Assembly: GCF_001654865.1 (NCBI RefSeq)
Contig: NZ_LXEO01000010.1
Span: 1-34,805 of the forward strand
Origin: Buttiauxella noackiae ATCC 51607
GTDB lineage: Bacteria > Pseudomonadota > Gammaproteobacteria > Enterobacterales > Enterobacteriaceae
DNA: 34,805 nucleotides
Direction of reading: 5' to 3'
Shown here: piece by piece, positions 1 through 10,258 of the stretch
Layout: the number at the start of each line of letters is the position of its first letter
Numbering within the stretch: the first letter of the stretch is position 1
Made by a program: the position numbers and the translations under genes
The notes under the pieces: model-generated
The model's input: the letters and a program-made list of their open reading frames with translations, nothing else
What the model was told of the DNA's origin: nothing
Database searches by the model: none

Positions 1-36
1 GTATATCAGGACTAGTCACTCAAGCACTCTGAGAAC

Positions 37-1023
37 TTAGATTTCGTTGGTTGCTACAGTATGCGCATTCACATCAATCGGCATACCCGAACGATGTTTC
101 ATTGCTTCTTCCATTACGGTTGCATCGGTTTCCGGCGCGGCCTGGAACTGTTTCATCTGCTCTGTGAGCACAATCGGCAGCACTTTAGGATCGTCATTAA
201 TGTCTTTAGACAATGGCTGATGCACTTCAACTAAACGCGTGCCGTCTGGCTCCACCGAAGTTTTAATCGCGGTATTGATAATGCGAACGGGCGTTCCGAC
301 AGGCATATCTTTGTACAGCGCTTTAATATCGTCATCACGCAGACGAATACAGCCCGAGCTGACACGCATGCCAATGCCGAAATCTGCGTTAGTCCCGTGC
401 AGCAGATAAACCCCGCCAAAGGCTGCGAGACGAATCGCATGGTGGCCCATTGGGTTCTCTGGTCCGGCAGGAACAACAGCTGGAAGCTTGATGCCATTTG
501 CCAGGTAACGAGCGCGAATATTTGCAGTCGGGGTCCATGTTGGATTGGCCCGTTTATCTGAAACACTGGTCACCATCGTTGGTGTAACCGTATCACCGCC
601 AAGTTGACCGATACCAATGGGATAAACCGTTACGCTGTTCTTTCCTTTGGGATAATAGTAAACGCGCAGCTCGGCAAGATTGAGAACCAGCCCTTCACGT
701 GGTGCATCCGGCAGTAACATTTGGCGCGGAATGGTTAAAACACTTCCCGCACGGGGAACATAGGGATCGACACCGGGGTTGGCCTGCAATAAAGCAAGGA
801 AACCGACGTTGTATTTTTTTGCGATAGCCTCAAGTGAACCACCGTCATCTTTTACCTCATGGAAAAAATTCTGGCCGATAAGACGGCTGCCTTCTGCTGG
901 CAGAGGATAAGAGTTGGCATTCGCGTTAAAAGCGGCGAGTGCTGCACTAACCAGCATAATCGACGCCAGCCAACGCATAGCGCGTGCCTTGCGAGATGAT
1001 AAAACGCTCAAAGAGGTAATCAC
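37..1023 (-). CDS. ldtC: L,D-transpeptidase LdtC (YcfS)
   Basis: Periplasmic L,D-transpeptidase of the YkuD family, which in E. coli attaches Braun lipoprotein to meso-diaminopimelate in peptidoglycan. The protein has an N-terminal signal peptide with hydrophobic core at about residues 19-33, a LysM domain at about 52-100 and a YkuD domain at about 110-255. The catalytic signature is visible as HGTNADFG followed by SSGCIRL, with the nucleophile Cys at residue 225. At 328 residues it is slightly longer than E. coli LdtC (about 320). The start is uncertain. The GTG at 1023 has AGGG six bases upstream, but ATG at 978 would give a more typical short n-region (313 residues). It stands alone downstream of mfd on the same strand. 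Family assignment is secure; the LdtC subtype rests on gene order (next to mfd) and recall of the E. coli protein. Confidence 0.95.
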   Translation of the reverse strand: MITSLSVLSSRKARAMRWLASIMLVSAALAAFNANANSYPLPAEGSRLIGQNFFHEVKDDGGSLEAIAKKYNVGFLALLQANPGVDPYVPRAGSVLTIPRQMLLPDAPREGLVLNLAELRVYYYPKGKNSVTVYPIGIGQLGGDTVTPTMVTSVSDKRANPTWTPTANIRARYLANGIKLPAVVPAGPENPMGHHAIRLAAFGGVYLLHGTNADFGIGMRVSSGCIRLRDDDIKALYKDMPVGTPVRIINTAIKTSVEPDGTRLVEVHQPLSKDINDDPKVLPIVLTEQMKQFQAAPETDATVMEEAMKHRSGMPIDVNAHTVATNEI

Positions 1024-1127
1024 GGTAAACCCTATAATAATTAATGTTATAAAAAAGTTAATCCATGATTATGGCAGGTGAGGGTGTCGGGAAACCCTGG
1101 CGAAATGAAAGGATGTGTAAAGGTTTT

Positions 1128-1156
1128 AGTCGGGTGTCGCTTGCGCTAGCCCGACT
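1128..1156 (-). terminator. GC-rich hairpin downstream of mfd
   Basis: A 7-bp perfect stem (AGTCGGG / CCCGACT) with a partly paired inner loop lies just beyond the mfd stop. No clear T-tract follows on the minus strand, so this is a stabilising or weak termination hairpin rather than a textbook intrinsic terminator. Confidence 0.4.
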
Positions 1157-1165
1157 GATAAAAGA

Positions 1166-4100
1166 TTAAGCCGCAGCGTTCTGCGCCAGCTGATGCATAA
1201 AGTTACGTACCCATTCCATACGCGCTTTACGATCTGCGAGGTCTTCAATAAATTTGAGTCGCGTTGGCCCATCCAGACGGTAATGTTGCGGCTGTTTTTG
1301 CAGCAAACCAATCAACCAGACTGGGTTAACGTGGTTTTTCTCTGCAAACTCAATCACACCACCTTTGTCATGACCTTCAATCTTACGTACGCCGAGTTTT
1401 TGCGCCTGCTGGCGTAATGCTGCGATATCCAGCAGATTACGAGCGGCGTCCGGCAACAGGCCAAAGCGGTCAATCAATTCTACTTTTAATTCATCAAGCT
1501 CATGTGCCGTTTTGGCACTGGCAATGCGCTTATAGAATGACAGACGAGTATTGACGTCCGGGATGAAATCATCCGGCAACAACGCGGGCATACGCAGTTC
1601 AACTTCGGTTTGGCTACTGGTCAAATCCTCAAGCGACGGCTCGCGGCCCTCTTTGAGCGCATCGACGGCGTTTTCCAGCATCTCCATGTACAGCGAGAAG
1701 CCGATAGTTTCCATCGAACCACTCTGGCCTTCGCCAAGTAATTCACCCGCACCACGAATTTCAAGATCGTGAGTCGCCAGCGCAAATCCAGCCCCCAGGT
1801 CTTCTAGCGACGCGATAGCTTCCAGGCGTTTCTGCGCATCTGTAGTCATCGCTTTCGGATGTGGTGTCAGAAGCCATGCATAAGCCTGGTGATGCGAACG
1901 CCCGACGCGGCCACGCAACTGGTGTAACTGTGCCAGGCCGAAATGATCTGCACGTTCAATAATGATGGTATTGGCAGTCGGAATATCGATACCGGTTTCG
2001 ATAATCGTGGTGCACACCAGAACGTTAAAACGCTGGTGGTGGAAGTCGTTCATCACTCGTTCCAGCTCGCGCTCACGCATTTGACCATGGCCGATAGTAA
2101 TACGTGCCTCCGGTACAAGCTCGGCGAGGCGATCTGCTGCTTTCTGGATGTTTTCTACATCGTTATAGAGATAGTAGACCTGGCCACCACGCAGCACTTC
2201 ACGCAAAATCGCTTCGCGAACCACCAGGCTGTCGTACTCGCGAACGAAGGTTTTAACTGCCAGTCGGCGCGCCGGAGGCGTTGCGATAATCGACAAATCG
2301 CGCATTCCGCTCATAGCCATATTCAGCGTACGTGGAATTGGTGTGGCAGTTAACGTCAGGATATCGACATCGGCACGCATGGCTTTAATGCGCTCTTTAT
2401 GACGCACACCAAAGCGGTGTTCTTCATCGACAATCAGCAGGCCGAGATCTTTCATCTTCACGTCATTTTGCAATAGCTTATGCGTACCAATCAGAATATC
2501 GACTTTCCCTTCTCGCGCTTCTTCGAGGATTTGCGCCTGTTCTTTAGCGGTACGAAAACGTGACAGCATTTCGATGCGCACCGGCCAGTTGGCGAAACGG
2601 TCGCGGAAGTTGTCCAGATGCTGCTGCGCAAGCAGGGTAGTTGGCACCAATACCGCAACTTGTTTGTTATTTTCAACGGCAAGGAATGCGGCGCGCATGG
2701 CGACTTCGGTTTTACCAAAACCCACGTCGCCACATACCAGGCGGTCCATGGCGAGCGGTTGGCACATATCGCTTAGTACTGCGTTGATGGCCTGAGCCTG
2801 ATCGGGCGTGGTTTCAAACGGGAAGCCATCGCAGAACATTTGATACTGTTCGCGATCGTGCTTAAAGGCAAAGCCCTCTTTGGCAGCACGTTGCGCGTAA
2901 ATATCCAGCAGTTCAGCAGCAACATCGCGCACTTTTTCTGCCGCTTTCTGGCGCGCGCGGGACCACGCATCGCTGCCGAGTTTATGCAGCGGCGCATTTT
3001 CTTCGGCACCGCCTGCATAGCGGCTAATCAAATGGAGCGACGAAACAGGCACGTAGAGTTTGGCGTCGCCCGCGTAGGTCAACATCAGATATTCAGCTGT
3101 TATGCCACCGGCTTCAAGGGTGGTTAACCCCGCATATCGCCCAACGCCATGTTCAAGATGCACCACCGGTTGCCCGGTGCGCAGCTCGGCGAGGTTGCGG
3201 ATCAGCGTATCCGGGTTAATGGTGCGACGGCTGTCCTGACGACGGCGGCTAACGCGCTCGCCCAGCAGGTCGCTTTCGCAAATTAATGCCCGGTTACGCA
3301 GAGTGTCGATAAAGCCGTGTTCGCTTGACCCCAACATCAGGTATCGGCCTTTATCCACCGCCTCATCAAGACGATAGATGCGCTTTGGTGCCACTTTAAT
3401 GCGCGACAATAGCTCGCCCAACGCTTCACGGCGGCCTTCACTTTCTACGGAAAACACTACCGGCCCGGCAAAAGACTCAAGGAATTTACGTAAGTTATCG
3501 AGCGGGGCTTTTTGCTGCGCCTGAACTGAAAGATCGGGTAATACGCGATAACCCAGATTGGTGAACGCGGCTTTATCGGCCAGAGATTCGGTTTTTAGCT
3601 GGATTCGCGGCCAGGCTTTTAGCTCGCTGAAGAGTTCGTCCACGCGTAGCCACAGATTTTCCGGTGGCAGCAGTGGACGCATTGGGTCAACACCACGGTT
3701 TTCGAAACGAGCGAACGTATCCTGCCAGAAGCGCTCGGCGCTGGTTTCGATATCGCCGGTATTAATCAGCAAGGTATTTTTCGGGAAATAGCTAAACAGC
3801 GGCGGTAATGGCTCGCTAAAGAACAGCGGCTGCCAGTATTCAATCCCTGCCGGAAGCGTGCCTTTGCTGACTTGCTGATAGATATGCTCAGGTTCACGCT
3901 TCACGTCAAACTTGTCACGCCACTGGCTACGGAACAGTTCAATAGCCGTTTTATCGGTCGGGAATTCATGAGCAGGCAGTAAGTTGATGGCATCAACTTC
4001 CTGAAGTGTGCGCTGTGTATCGACATCAAACACGCGCAGGCTGTCGATTTCATCATCGAAAAAGTCGATGCGATAAGGTTGCTCACTGCCCATCGGGTAC

Positions 4101-4612
4101 AAATCCAGCAGTGCGCCACGGGTAGCAAATTCACCGTGTTCCATGACTTGATCAACGCTGCGATAACCTGCCTGTTCTAATTGGCTACGCAGGTTATCAC
4201 GCGATAAACGCTGACCTTTTTTCATCACCAGCGCGTGGCCATGCAAATAACTATGCGGGCAGACGCGTTGCATCAAGGTGTTGACTGGCAATATCAGCAC
4301 GCCACGCTGCATGGTTGGCAATTGATACAGCGTAGATAAACGCGAAGAGATAATTTCCTGATGCGGTGAAAAACTGTCGTACGGCAGCGTTTCCCAGTCA
4401 GCAAGATTCACCACCAGGCTTTCCGTAAACTGGCTAATTTCGTCATGCAGACGTAGAGCATTCTGCATATCAGGGGCAATCAGCACCACCGGCCCGCTAT
4501 GGCGCTCGACGATCTCGGCAACTTCAGTCGCACAAGCTGAACCGGTGAGTTCTCCAAGCTGGCGCTGATCGCCAGCTTTAACAGGTAAGGAATAGCGATA
4601 ATTTTCAGACAT
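1166..4612 (-). CDS. mfd: Transcription-repair coupling factor Mfd
   Basis: ATP-driven DNA translocase that removes RNA polymerase stalled at lesions and recruits UvrA for nucleotide excision repair. From the chosen start it is 1148 residues, the E. coli length. Order of domains: UvrB-like N-terminal region, RNA-polymerase-interacting CarD-like domain near residues 470-550, RecG-like helicase motor with Walker A GDVGFGKTEVA and DEEH box in IVDEEHRFGVRH, then the C-terminal TRCF domain. The start at 4612 (protein begins MSENYRYSL) matches the known N-terminus. An in-frame ATG 15 bases further upstream has GAGAG directly abutting it, too close to work as a ribosome site. The gene is intact with no frameshift. 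It is the first gene of a minus-strand pair with ldtC, from which it is separated by about 140 bases. Confidence 0.98.
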   Translation of the reverse strand: MSENYRYSLPVKAGDQRQLGELTGSACATEVAEIVERHSGPVVLIAPDMQNALRLHDEISQFTESLVVNLADWETLPYDSFSPHQEIISSRLSTLYQLPTMQRGVLILPVNTLMQRVCPHSYLHGHALVMKKGQRLSRDNLRSQLEQAGYRSVDQVMEHGEFATRGALLDLYPMGSEQPYRIDFFDDEIDSLRVFDVDTQRTLQEVDAINLLPAHEFPTDKTAIELFRSQWRDKFDVKREPEHIYQQVSKGTLPAGIEYWQPLFFSEPLPPLFSYFPKNTLLINTGDIETSAERFWQDTFARFENRGVDPMRPLLPPENLWLRVDELFSELKAWPRIQLKTESLADKAAFTNLGYRVLPDLSVQAQQKAPLDNLRKFLESFAGPVVFSVESEGRREALGELLSRIKVAPKRIYRLDEAVDKGRYLMLGSSEHGFIDTLRNRALICESDLLGERVSRRRQDSRRTINPDTLIRNLAELRTGQPVVHLEHGVGRYAGLTTLEAGGITAEYLMLTYAGDAKLYVPVSSLHLISRYAGGAEENAPLHKLGSDAWSRARQKAAEKVRDVAAELLDIYAQRAAKEGFAFKHDREQYQMFCDGFPFETTPDQAQAINAVLSDMCQPLAMDRLVCGDVGFGKTEVAMRAAFLAVENNKQVAVLVPTTLLAQQHLDNFRDRFANWPVRIEMLSRFRTAKEQAQILEEAREGKVDILIGTHKLLQNDVKMKDLGLLIVDEEHRFGVRHKERIKAMRADVDILTLTATPIPRTLNMAMSGMRDLSIIATPPARRLAVKTFVREYDSLVVREAILREVLRGGQVYYLYNDVENIQKAADRLAELVPEARITIGHGQMRERELERVMNDFHHQRFNVLVCTTIIETGIDIPTANTIIIERADHFGLAQLHQLRGRVGRSHHQAYAWLLTPHPKAMTTDAQKRLEAIASLEDLGAGFALATHDLEIRGAGELLGEGQSGSMETIGFSLYMEMLENAVDALKEGREPSLEDLTSSQTEVELRMPALLPDDFIPDVNTRLSFYKRIASAKTAHELDELKVELIDRFGLLPDAARNLLDIAALRQQAQKLGVRKIEGHDKGGVIEFAEKNHVNPVWLIGLLQKQPQHYRLDGPTRLKFIEDLADRKARMEWVRNFMHQLAQNAAA

Positions 4613-4747
4613 GGTGGACGTCAGCATCTCTCAGGTTGCGCCTTTCAAACTGCAGGGTATTGATAAGCACTCGAAAACAATGTTGTTTATTATCCGCGAT
4701 CGTTTTGTATTAGCAACCCAATCGCAAAGCCTCCTGAGAAAGAGCGC

Positions 4748-5821
4748 TTAACTCTTGTCAGCCGCGAACACCATTTTGGCGGGAGGGGTAAAAAATAGAT
4801 CGCCCCATAGCGCACGTGATAATTTCCTGAATCCCAAACCTATTAAAGTGCACGTTGCCAGGCTGACAAACGGATAAACCAGTAAAACTGCGATCAGCAG
4901 GTTATCGGAGATTCTGTCTGTGTTGATTTGCCCGATCATAAACAGGCTCAATGCTTCGATGATGATGCGGTGGGTGGTGTAAATGGCAATGGTGTTAGAA
5001 CCAACGATATTCAGAAAGGCATCAGAGCGGCTTTCGCGCCAACTATCCAGAATATAAAACAGCTTCATAATGACAAATATCGACACCACGGAAATCACTA
5101 CTGGGACATTCACCAGATACAGGGCTACTGAGAGCAGAGCGACCGCCGTACAAAGCAGCGGATGTTGGCGAAAATGGGTCGCTTTCATCCACGTCATCAA
5201 TTGTGGGCCAAACCATGCACCCATACCGTAATAACACATGTTGCGCACCACGCTGTTCATGCCCCACCACGGCAACGGCATAAAGCTGATTGCCACGTTG
5301 ACGCCAAGCAGCATGATGATTACCGGAACTTTATAGCAGTGCAGACTTTTGAATATCACGAAATAGAGTACCAGCGCATAGAGATACCAAAGGCTGGTAC
5401 TGGCTTTTGCCATGCTGGTGGCAAATTGCAACAGGGTTTCCGAGTACGCGGCATTAGACGTGGGGTTACGTACCAGGTCGGGGGCTAGCCACTGGTTGAT
5501 TAGCGAAATCCCCAGCCATTGCAAAACACCCCACAGCACCAGGACATAAAAAATATTCCAGATGCGCTTATCCATGCATTCACGCCATTTCACCGACTCG
5601 ATATAGCGGGTGATTAAAAAGCCAGAAATAAAGAAGAACACGGGCATACGAAACGGCGCCAGATAGAGATTCAGGTAGATCCAGCTTTTCGCAGTGTATT
5701 CAGGCAGACCCGCTTCGAGTTGCGTCAGATGCGGGTAAAAGGTAATCACCGAGTGATAGATAACGACAAGGCAGATACATAGCCCCTTGATATGGTTGAT
5801 CCACAGTTGCTTGTTTTTCAT
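4748..5821 (-). CDS. ycfT: Inner-membrane acyltransferase-3 family protein YcfT
   Basis: Multi-spanning inner-membrane protein of the acyltransferase-3 family (relatives O-acetylate surface sugars); the true substrate of YcfT is not established. About ten hydrophobic segments run through its 357 residues, the same length as E. coli YcfT. The family hallmark near the N-terminus is visible: a membrane His in VIYHSVITFYP (residues about 20-30), followed by FRMPVFFFISGFLI (about 57-70). It lies upstream of mfd on the same strand, with 135 bases between, and diverges from lolC, as in E. coli. Assignment rests on family pattern, length and synteny. Confidence 0.9.
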   Translation of the reverse strand: MKNKQLWINHIKGLCICLVVIYHSVITFYPHLTQLEAGLPEYTAKSWIYLNLYLAPFRMPVFFFISGFLITRYIESVKWRECMDKRIWNIFYVLVLWGVLQWLGISLINQWLAPDLVRNPTSNAAYSETLLQFATSMAKASTSLWYLYALVLYFVIFKSLHCYKVPVIIMLLGVNVAISFMPLPWWGMNSVVRNMCYYGMGAWFGPQLMTWMKATHFRQHPLLCTAVALLSVALYLVNVPVVISVVSIFVIMKLFYILDSWRESRSDAFLNIVGSNTIAIYTTHRIIIEALSLFMIGQINTDRISDNLLIAVLLVYPFVSLATCTLIGLGFRKLSRALWGDLFFTPPAKMVFAADKS

Positions 5822-6121
5822 GCGCGGGCTTAATCTTCTGTTGGCCTGTATTTGCTATCAGGGTGGAAGATCGCCGGGCATTTTTTTACCTGATTTGTCT
5901 GTTTTTGTAAGAATAAGGTGTAATTCAGAAATTCCGCATGATTAATTAATAACCTAATTGATGCGGCTTTACAGCGAAAACAAGATGTTATGAGTTTGAT
6001 TTAATTGGTATTTCACATGTTCTGAAATATCAAAAAAACGTTACGTTTCATTTACTTGATACGGTATCGCTTATATACTTCTCGCCAACTTTGCATCCGC
6101 AACTGCCACAAGACGGAATAC
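5822..6121. other. AT-rich divergent promoter region between ycfT and lolC
   Basis: About 300 bases without a gene, AT-rich, separating divergent transcription units, so promoters for both must lie here. A 6-bp inverted repeat ATTTCA-N7-TGAAAT sits near 6011-6029. I cannot assign a specific regulator or a confident -35/-10 pair. Confidence 0.5.
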
Positions 6122-7321
6122 ATGTATCAACCTGTCGCGTTATTTATAGGCCTGCGCTACATGCGTGGGCGAGCAGCTGACCGCTTCGGTCGCTTCGTCT
6201 CCTGGCTGTCGACTATTGGCATTACGCTTGGCGTAATGGCACTGGTCACGGTGCTTTCCGTGATGAACGGCTTTGAACGTGAGCTGCAAAACAACATTCT
6301 TGGCCTAATGCCACAAGCAGTAATCACCTCAACCAGTGGTTCTATTAACCCTGAAACACTTCCTGCAAAAGAGTTAAAACTCGAAGGTGTTACGCGCATT
6401 GCACCGATTACTACGGGTGATGTAGTGCTGCAGAGTGCGCGCAGCGTTGCTGTGGGTGTCATGCTCGGGGTTAACCCGGAAGAAAAAGATCCGCTTTCGC
6501 CGTTCCTGGTCAACGTGAAGCAAACAGACCTGGTCGCTGGGCAGTACAACATTATTCTTGGTGAACAACTTGCCGGGCAATTGGGTATTAAGCGTGGTGA
6601 CAGCATCCGTGTAATGGTGCCTTCCGCCAGCCAGTTTACGCCTATGGGCCGTTTACCAAGCCAGCGTTTGTTTAATGTGATTGGTACCTTCGCGGCTAAT
6701 AGCGAAGTCGACGGTTATCAAATGCTGGTGAACCAGCAAGATGCATCACGCCTGATGCGTTACCCGTTAGGTAATATTACCGGCTGGCGCTTGTGGCTGG
6801 CTGAACCACTGAAGGTGGATGTCCTGAGCCAACAAACCTTGCCTCAGGGTACAGAGTGGAAAGACTGGCGCGAGCGTAAAGGTGAGCTGTTCCAAGCTGT
6901 GCGCATGGAAAAGAATATGATGGGGCTGCTATTGAGCCTGATTGTGGCCGTTGCCGCCTTTAACATTATTACGTCGCTCGGTTTGCTGGTGATGGAAAAG
7001 CAAGGTGAAGTTGCCATTCTTCAGACCCAGGGGCTCACGCGTCGCCAAATCATGGCAGTGTTTATGGTGCAGGGGGCGAGCGCGGGTGTTATCGGCGCTC
7101 TGCTGGGGGCGTTGCTTGGTGTGCTGCTTGCGAGCCAGTTGAACAATTTAATGCCGATTATTGGCGCATTGCTCGATGGTGCTGCGTTGCCGGTCGCTAT
7201 CGACCCTGTACAAGTTATTGTGATTGCGATTATTGCTATGGCTGTCGCTTTGTTATCCACGCTTTATCCATCGTGGCGTGCCGCCGCGACACTTCCCGCT
7301 GAGGCTTTACGTTATGAGTAA
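6122..7321 (+). CDS. lolC: Lipoprotein-releasing system permease LolC
   Basis: Membrane subunit of the LolCDE ABC transporter, which extracts outer-membrane lipoproteins from the inner membrane and passes them to LolA. The 399-residue protein has the expected layout: one N-terminal membrane segment (about 25-48), a large periplasmic domain, and three C-terminal segments (about 265-295, 315-345, 360-385). It shares the [12 protein letters not shown] motif with LolE. The start at 6122 ([11 protein letters not shown]) matches the E. coli N-terminus; upstream in-frame codons to 6056 are not conserved. The end overlaps lolD by 8 bases, indicating translational coupling. Confidence 0.98.
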   Translation: MYQPVALFIGLRYMRGRAADRFGRFVSWLSTIGITLGVMALVTVLSVMNGFERELQNNILGLMPQAVITSTSGSINPETLPAKELKLEGVTRIAPITTGDVVLQSARSVAVGVMLGVNPEEKDPLSPFLVNVKQTDLVAGQYNIILGEQLAGQLGIKRGDSIRVMVPSASQFTPMGRLPSQRLFNVIGTFAANSEVDGYQMLVNQQDASRLMRYPLGNITGWRLWLAEPLKVDVLSQQTLPQGTEWKDWRERKGELFQAVRMEKNMMGLLLSLIVAVAAFNIITSLGLLVMEKQGEVAILQTQGLTRRQIMAVFMVQGASAGVIGALLGALLGVLLASQLNNLMPIIGALLDGAALPVAIDPVQVIVIAIIAMAVALLSTLYPSWRAAATLPAEALRYE

Positions 7322-8018
7322 TTCTGTCCTGTTGCAGTGTGACAAGCTGTGCAAACGCTATCAGGAAGGCAAAGTGCAAACGGACGTGTTGCATGATGTC
7401 AGCTTCAGCATCAACACCGGTGAGTTAATGGCGATAGTCGGTAGCTCTGGTTCTGGTAAAAGTACCTTGCTGCACCTGCTGGGCGGCCTGGATACGCCAA
7501 CCTCAGGCGATGTCATTTTTAATGGCAAAGCAATGAGTGCAATGTCCTCTTCCGCGAAAGCGGAACTGCGCAACCGGGAGCTGGGATTTATTTATCAGTT
7601 CCACCATTTGCTGCCTGATTTTACCGCGATGGAAAACGTCGCCATGCCGCTGCTAATCGGCAAAAAGAATACCGATGAAACAAAGCAACGTGCGCTGGAC
7701 ATGCTTAAAGCGGTAGGGCTTGCTCACCGCAGTAATCACCGTCCGTCAGAGTTGTCCGGTGGCGAACGCCAGCGTGTGGCGATTGCTCGTGCACTGGTGA
7801 ATAACCCGCGTCTGGTATTGGCTGATGAACCGACTGGTAACCTCGATGCACGTAATGCAGATAGCATTTTCGAACTGCTGGGCGAGCTAAATGTGCGTCA
7901 GGGAACGGCGTTTTTGGTGGTCACTCACGACCTCAAACTGGCGAAACGCATGTCTCGTCAGTTAGAAATGCAAGATGGTCGGCTGACTCATGAGCTGACT
8001 TTGATGGGAGCCGATTAA
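7314..8018 (+). CDS. lolD: Lipoprotein-releasing system ATP-binding protein LolD
   Basis: Cytoplasmic ATPase that powers LolCDE. All ABC motifs are seen: Walker [10 protein letters not shown], the Q-loop region [14 protein letters not shown] that is characteristic of LolD, signature [12 protein letters not shown], Walker [13 protein letters not shown] and the switch His in VVTHD. Length is 234 residues against 233 in E. coli. The ATG at 7314 lies inside the lolC end, and the TAA shares one base with the lolE start (TAATG), so the three genes are translationally coupled. Confidence 0.98.
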   Translation: MSNSVLLQCDKLCKRYQEGKVQTDVLHDVSFSINTGELMAIVGSSGSGKSTLLHLLGGLDTPTSGDVIFNGKAMSAMSSSAKAELRNRELGFIYQFHHLLPDFTAMENVAMPLLIGKKNTDETKQRALDMLKAVGLAHRSNHRPSELSGGERQRVAIARALVNNPRLVLADEPTGNLDARNADSIFELLGELNVRQGTAFLVVTHDLKLAKRMSRQLEMQDGRLTHELTLMGAD

Positions 8019-9262
8019 TGGCTTCGCCACTGTCACTGCTGATTGGTTTACGTTTTAGCCGCGGGCGTCGTCGCAGCGGCATGGTGTCTCTCATCTCCAT
8101 TATCTCCACGTTAGGTATCGCATTGGGTGTCGCGGTGCTGATTGTGGGGCTGAGCGCGATGAACGGTTTTGAGCGCGAGCTGAATAATCGCGTGCTTGCC
8201 GTTGTGCCACATGGTGAAATCGAGCCGGTTAATCAGCCATTCCACGGCTGGAAAGATGTATTGCAACGCGTCGAGAAGGTTAAAGGCATCGTTGCTGCCG
8301 CGCCATATATCAACTTCACTGGCCTTGTGGAAAGTGGTGCTAACCTGCGCGCCATCGTGGTAAAAGGCGTCGATCCGGAACAGGAAACGCATCTGAGCGC
8401 GTTGCCAGAGTATGTGCAGAATAATGGCTGGAAAGATTTTAAAGCGGGTCAGCAGCAAATCATCATTGGTAAAGGTGTTGCCGATGCGCTGAAGGTGAAG
8501 CAGGGCGATTGGGTATCCATCATGATTCCGAACAGTGATGGCGGTACTAAACTTCTGCAACCGAAACGTGTTCGCCTGCATGTCACTGGAATTCTTGCTC
8601 TCAGTGGTCAACTTGACCACAGCCTGGCAATGGTGCCAATGGCTGATGCGCAGAGCTATCTGGATATGGGCGACAGCGTCACCGGTATCGCTATCAAGGT
8701 CAATGACGTTTTCAATGCCAATAAGCTTGTGCGTGATGCGGGCGAAGTGACTAATGCTTACGTTTATATCAAAAGCTGGATTGGCACTTACGGCTATATG
8801 TATCGCGATATTCAAATGATTCGCGCCATCATGTATCTGGCAATGGTGCTGGTTATCGGCGTGGCCTGTTTTAACATCGTTTCCACGCTGGTGATGGCGG
8901 TTAAAGACAAGAGCAGCGACATTGCTGTATTGCGTACCCTTGGGGCAAAAGATGGTCTGATTCGCGCCATTTTCGTCTGGTACGGCCTGCTTGCCGGGTT
9001 ATTTGGTAGTGTAAGTGGTGTGATTGTTGGGGTGCTGGCCTCCTGGCAATTGACCAATATTATCCGCGTGATTGAAAAATTAATCGGCCACCAGTTCTTG
9101 TCAGGCGATATCTACTTCATTGATTTCTTGCCATCTGAACTGCATTGGCTGGATGTATTTTATGTACTGATCACAGCATTGCTACTGAGTTTACTTGCCA
9201 GTTGGTATCCGGCGCGCCGAGCCAGTAATATCGATCCGGCGCGAGTATTAAGCGGACAATAA
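8018..9262 (+). CDS. lolE: Lipoprotein-releasing system permease LolE
   Basis: Second membrane subunit of LolCDE, 414 residues as in E. coli, and the one that binds the lipoprotein substrate. One N-terminal and three C-terminal membrane segments flank a periplasmic domain; [12 protein letters not shown] near residue 48 is the LolC/LolE family signature. It starts with ATG sharing its first base with the lolD stop codon. The protein ends with the conserved [14 protein letters not shown] segment. Nothing unusual is seen. Confidence 0.97.
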   Translation: MASPLSLLIGLRFSRGRRRSGMVSLISIISTLGIALGVAVLIVGLSAMNGFERELNNRVLAVVPHGEIEPVNQPFHGWKDVLQRVEKVKGIVAAAPYINFTGLVESGANLRAIVVKGVDPEQETHLSALPEYVQNNGWKDFKAGQQQIIIGKGVADALKVKQGDWVSIMIPNSDGGTKLLQPKRVRLHVTGILALSGQLDHSLAMVPMADAQSYLDMGDSVTGIAIKVNDVFNANKLVRDAGEVTNAYVYIKSWIGTYGYMYRDIQMIRAIMYLAMVLVIGVACFNIVSTLVMAVKDKSSDIAVLRTLGAKDGLIRAIFVWYGLLAGLFGSVSGVIVGVLASWQLTNIIRVIEKLIGHQFLSGDIYFIDFLPSELHWLDVFYVLITALLLSLLASWYPARRASNIDPARVLSGQ

Positions 9263-9278
9263 ATTCTTCACCAAAATA

Positions 9279-9332
9279 TATACCCTGAGTAATTCAAGCC
9301 GCAGGTGTGTTGGCTTGAATTATGACGGGTAT
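9279..9332. repeat. Imperfect palindromic intergenic repeat between lolE and nagK
   Basis: Two arms of about 22 bases (left begins TATACCCTGAG, right reads in reverse complement as TATACCCGTCA) both end in AATTCAAGCC and match at roughly 18 of 22 positions, around a short loop rich in G and T. This resembles dispersed palindromic intergenic repeats of Enterobacteriaceae. No T-tract follows, so it is not a standard terminator, and lolE-nagK read-through may still occur. Confidence 0.6.
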
Positions 9333-9343
9333 AGGGAGAAACG

Positions 9344-10255
9344 ATGTATTACGGATTTGATATTGGTGGCAGCAAAATGGCTCTTGGGGTCTACGACAGG
9401 GAACGTCGTCTGCAATGGGAAAAACGTGTTCCCACCCCGCATGACAGTTATGAGAACTTTTTAGCGGCTATCGCTTCCATGGTACAGGAAGCCGATAGCC
9501 GTTTTGGTATTAAAGGTTCGGTGGGTATTGGTATCCCCGGAATGCCCGTCACAGATGACGGCTCGTTATATGCGGCGAATGTTCCCGCAGCCAGCGGAAA
9601 ACCGGTACAGGCCGATCTGAGCGCAATGCTCGGGCGTGAAGTGCGCATGGACAACGATGCGAACTGTTTTGCGCTCTCTGAGGCCTGGGATGATGAGTTT
9701 CGTGATTACCCGGTGGTTATGGGGCTGATTCTTGGCACGGGTGTTGGCGGTGGCATCATCGTCAACGGTAAATCCATTACCGGGCGCAACTATATTACCG
9801 GTGAGTTTGGTCATACCCGCCTGCCGGTTGATGCACTGAATGTGCTGGGCCGTGATATTCCCCTCACGCGCTGCGGCTGCGGGCAACATGGCTGTATTGA
9901 AAACTATCTTTCTGGCCGTGGATTTGCGTGGGTTTATCAGCACTTCTACTCTGAACCACTGGACTCTAAAGAAATTGTAGCTCGCTACCGCGCAGGGGAT
10001 AACAAGGCCGTAGCCCATGTCGATCGCTTCGTTGAACTGCTGGCCTGCTGTCTTGGCAGCCTTTTAACGGCAATTGATGCGCATCTGGTCGTGATCGGCG
10101 GTGGGTTGTCTAACTTTACTGAGATGTACCAGCAACTGCCTGAGCGTCTACCTAAGTATCTTCTGCCTGTGGCAAAAGTACCGCGTATTGAACCTGCGCG
10201 ACATGGTGATGCTGGTGGTATGCGTGGTGCGGCATTCCTCCATCTCACGGAGTAA
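9344..10255 (+). CDS. nagK: N-acetyl-D-glucosamine kinase NagK
   Basis: ROK-family kinase that phosphorylates GlcNAc recovered from peptidoglycan to GlcNAc-6-phosphate. The 303 residues equal E. coli NagK. Visible are the N-terminal phosphate loop in FDIGGSK, catalytic Asp in RMDNDANC (Asp about 107), GTGVGGGI, and the zinc-binding ROK motif [10 protein letters not shown] near residues 177-186. GGGAGAAACG precedes the ATG as ribosome site. The cobB ATG follows after 3 bases, so the two are one transcription unit. Confidence 0.97.
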   Translation: MYYGFDIGGSKMALGVYDRERRLQWEKRVPTPHDSYENFLAAIASMVQEADSRFGIKGSVGIGIPGMPVTDDGSLYAANVPAASGKPVQADLSAMLGREVRMDNDANCFALSEAWDDEFRDYPVVMGLILGTGVGGGIIVNGKSITGRNYITGEFGHTRLPVDALNVLGRDIPLTRCGCGQHGCIENYLSGRGFAWVYQHFYSEPLDSKEIVARYRAGDNKAVAHVDRFVELLACCLGSLLTAIDAHLVVIGGGLSNFTEMYQQLPERLPKYLLPVAKVPRIEPARHGDAGGMRGAAFLHLTE

Positions 10256-10258
10256 ATT

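Noticed and set aside
8111..8815. 234-codon minus-strand frame inside lolE
   Set aside because: Antisense shadow of a highly conserved gene; composition is not typical of protein and no start signal is seen.
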